40,595 nt of DNA, taken from positions 1 through 40,595 of the forward strand of contig DASXCX010000156.1 of assembly GCA_036490955.1 (NCBI GenBank), given 5' to 3'. Of this stretch, positions 40,455-40,595 are shown one piece after another. This stretch comes from CAIKMD01 sp036490955 (GTDB lineage Bacteria; Pseudomonadota; Alphaproteobacteria; ATCC43930; CGMCC-115725). The first letter of the stretch is position 1, and each line of letters opens with the position of its first letter. The notes beneath the pieces are model-generated. The model had not been told where the DNA came from, did not search any database, and saw nothing but the letters and a program-made list of their open reading frames with translations. The position numbers were made by a program, and so were the translations under genes.

Positions 40455-40595
40455 ATGGCGAAAGCGAAATTTGAGCGGAACAAGCCGCACTGCAACATCG
40501 GGACGATCGGCCATGTTGACCATGGGAAGACGTCACTGACGGCTGCGATCACGAAGGTATTGGCGGAGACGGGTGGTGCGACGTTCACGGCGTAC
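40455..40595 (+). CDS. tuf: Elongation factor Tu, N-terminal fragment (cut by window end)
   Basis: The first 47 residues are visible and match EF-Tu closely: MAKAKFERNKPHCNIGTIGH and then the P-loop GHVDHGKT, followed by LTAAITKVLAETGG. EF-Tu is the GTPase that carries aminoacyl-tRNA to the ribosome. The order tRNA-Tyr, tRNA-Gly, tuf is the one seen in the E. coli thrU-tyrU-glyT-thrT-tufB operon, so this copy is tufB-like. The gene continues beyond the window. Confidence 0.98.
   Translation, partial: MAKAKFERNKPHCNIGTIGHVDHGKTSLTAAITKVLAETGGATFTAY

Overview
The window looks like chromosomal DNA from a GC-rich alphaproteobacterium, probably Rhodospirillales-like. The evidence is the gene content (a solitary Flp pilin, small 17-kDa-antigen-type lipoproteins, many orphan solute-binding proteins), the EF-Tu start and a Shine-Dalgarno stretch that matches an alphaproteobacterial 16S 3' end. 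The exact family cannot be fixed from the sequence. I see no transposase, integrase, phage gene, CRISPR array or rRNA.

Layout. (1) 1-2.2 kb: the thiamine thiazole operon thiO(partial)-thiS-thiG-thiE, almost all with ATGA-type overlaps. (2) 2.2-6.4 kb: a YfcG-type glutathione transferase, a solitary Flp pilin with an AT-rich regulatory region, a lysine-rich exported peptide, two small lipoproteins, a DOPA-dioxygenase-like protein and tandem exported PEBP proteins. (3) 6.4-10 kb: an NMT1-type binding protein divergent from a promoter, TPP riboswitch, thiC and a Nudix gene. (4) 10-13.5 kb: an unusual 23-codon ORF with a near-ideal Shine-Dalgarno, a small membrane protein, panC, and rfbB-rfbA. 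(5) 13.5-17.3 kb: accessory catabolic or uptake genes (binding proteins, VOC protein, flavin monooxygenase). (6) 17.3-24.4 kb: surface polysaccharide genes, namely a WbpM/CapD-type dehydratase, a glycosyltransferase, an epimerase, a methyltransferase and a WecA/MraY-like transferase, plus one unrecognised 375-aa protein. (7) 24.5-31.3 kb: small envelope proteins, a diheme cytochrome c, a four-helix membrane protein and an exported 1033-aa TPR-CHAT putative protease. (8) 31.4-36.5 kb: two clusters of binding proteins, including two 4,5-dihydroxyphthalate-decarboxylase-like proteins, and a DMT exporter. (9) 36.5-40.6 kb: tRNA-Thr, an MBL hydrolase, small proteins, rlmB, a CMD-family protein, then tRNA-Tyr, tRNA-Gly and the start of tuf.

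How the parts work together. Two thiamine branches are present: ThiO/S/G/E make the thiazole and join it to the pyrimidine that ThiC makes, and the ThiC branch carries the TPP riboswitch. The polysaccharide genes together describe lipid-linked sugar assembly. Seven solute-binding-fold proteins occur without a single ABC permease or ATPase. The best candidates for undescribed biology are the 23-codon ORF whose leader is a perfect 15-nt complement of the 16S 3' end, the exported CHAT protein, an FNR-like box ahead of a tiny TTG-start gene, and several perfect palindromes sitting on promoters.
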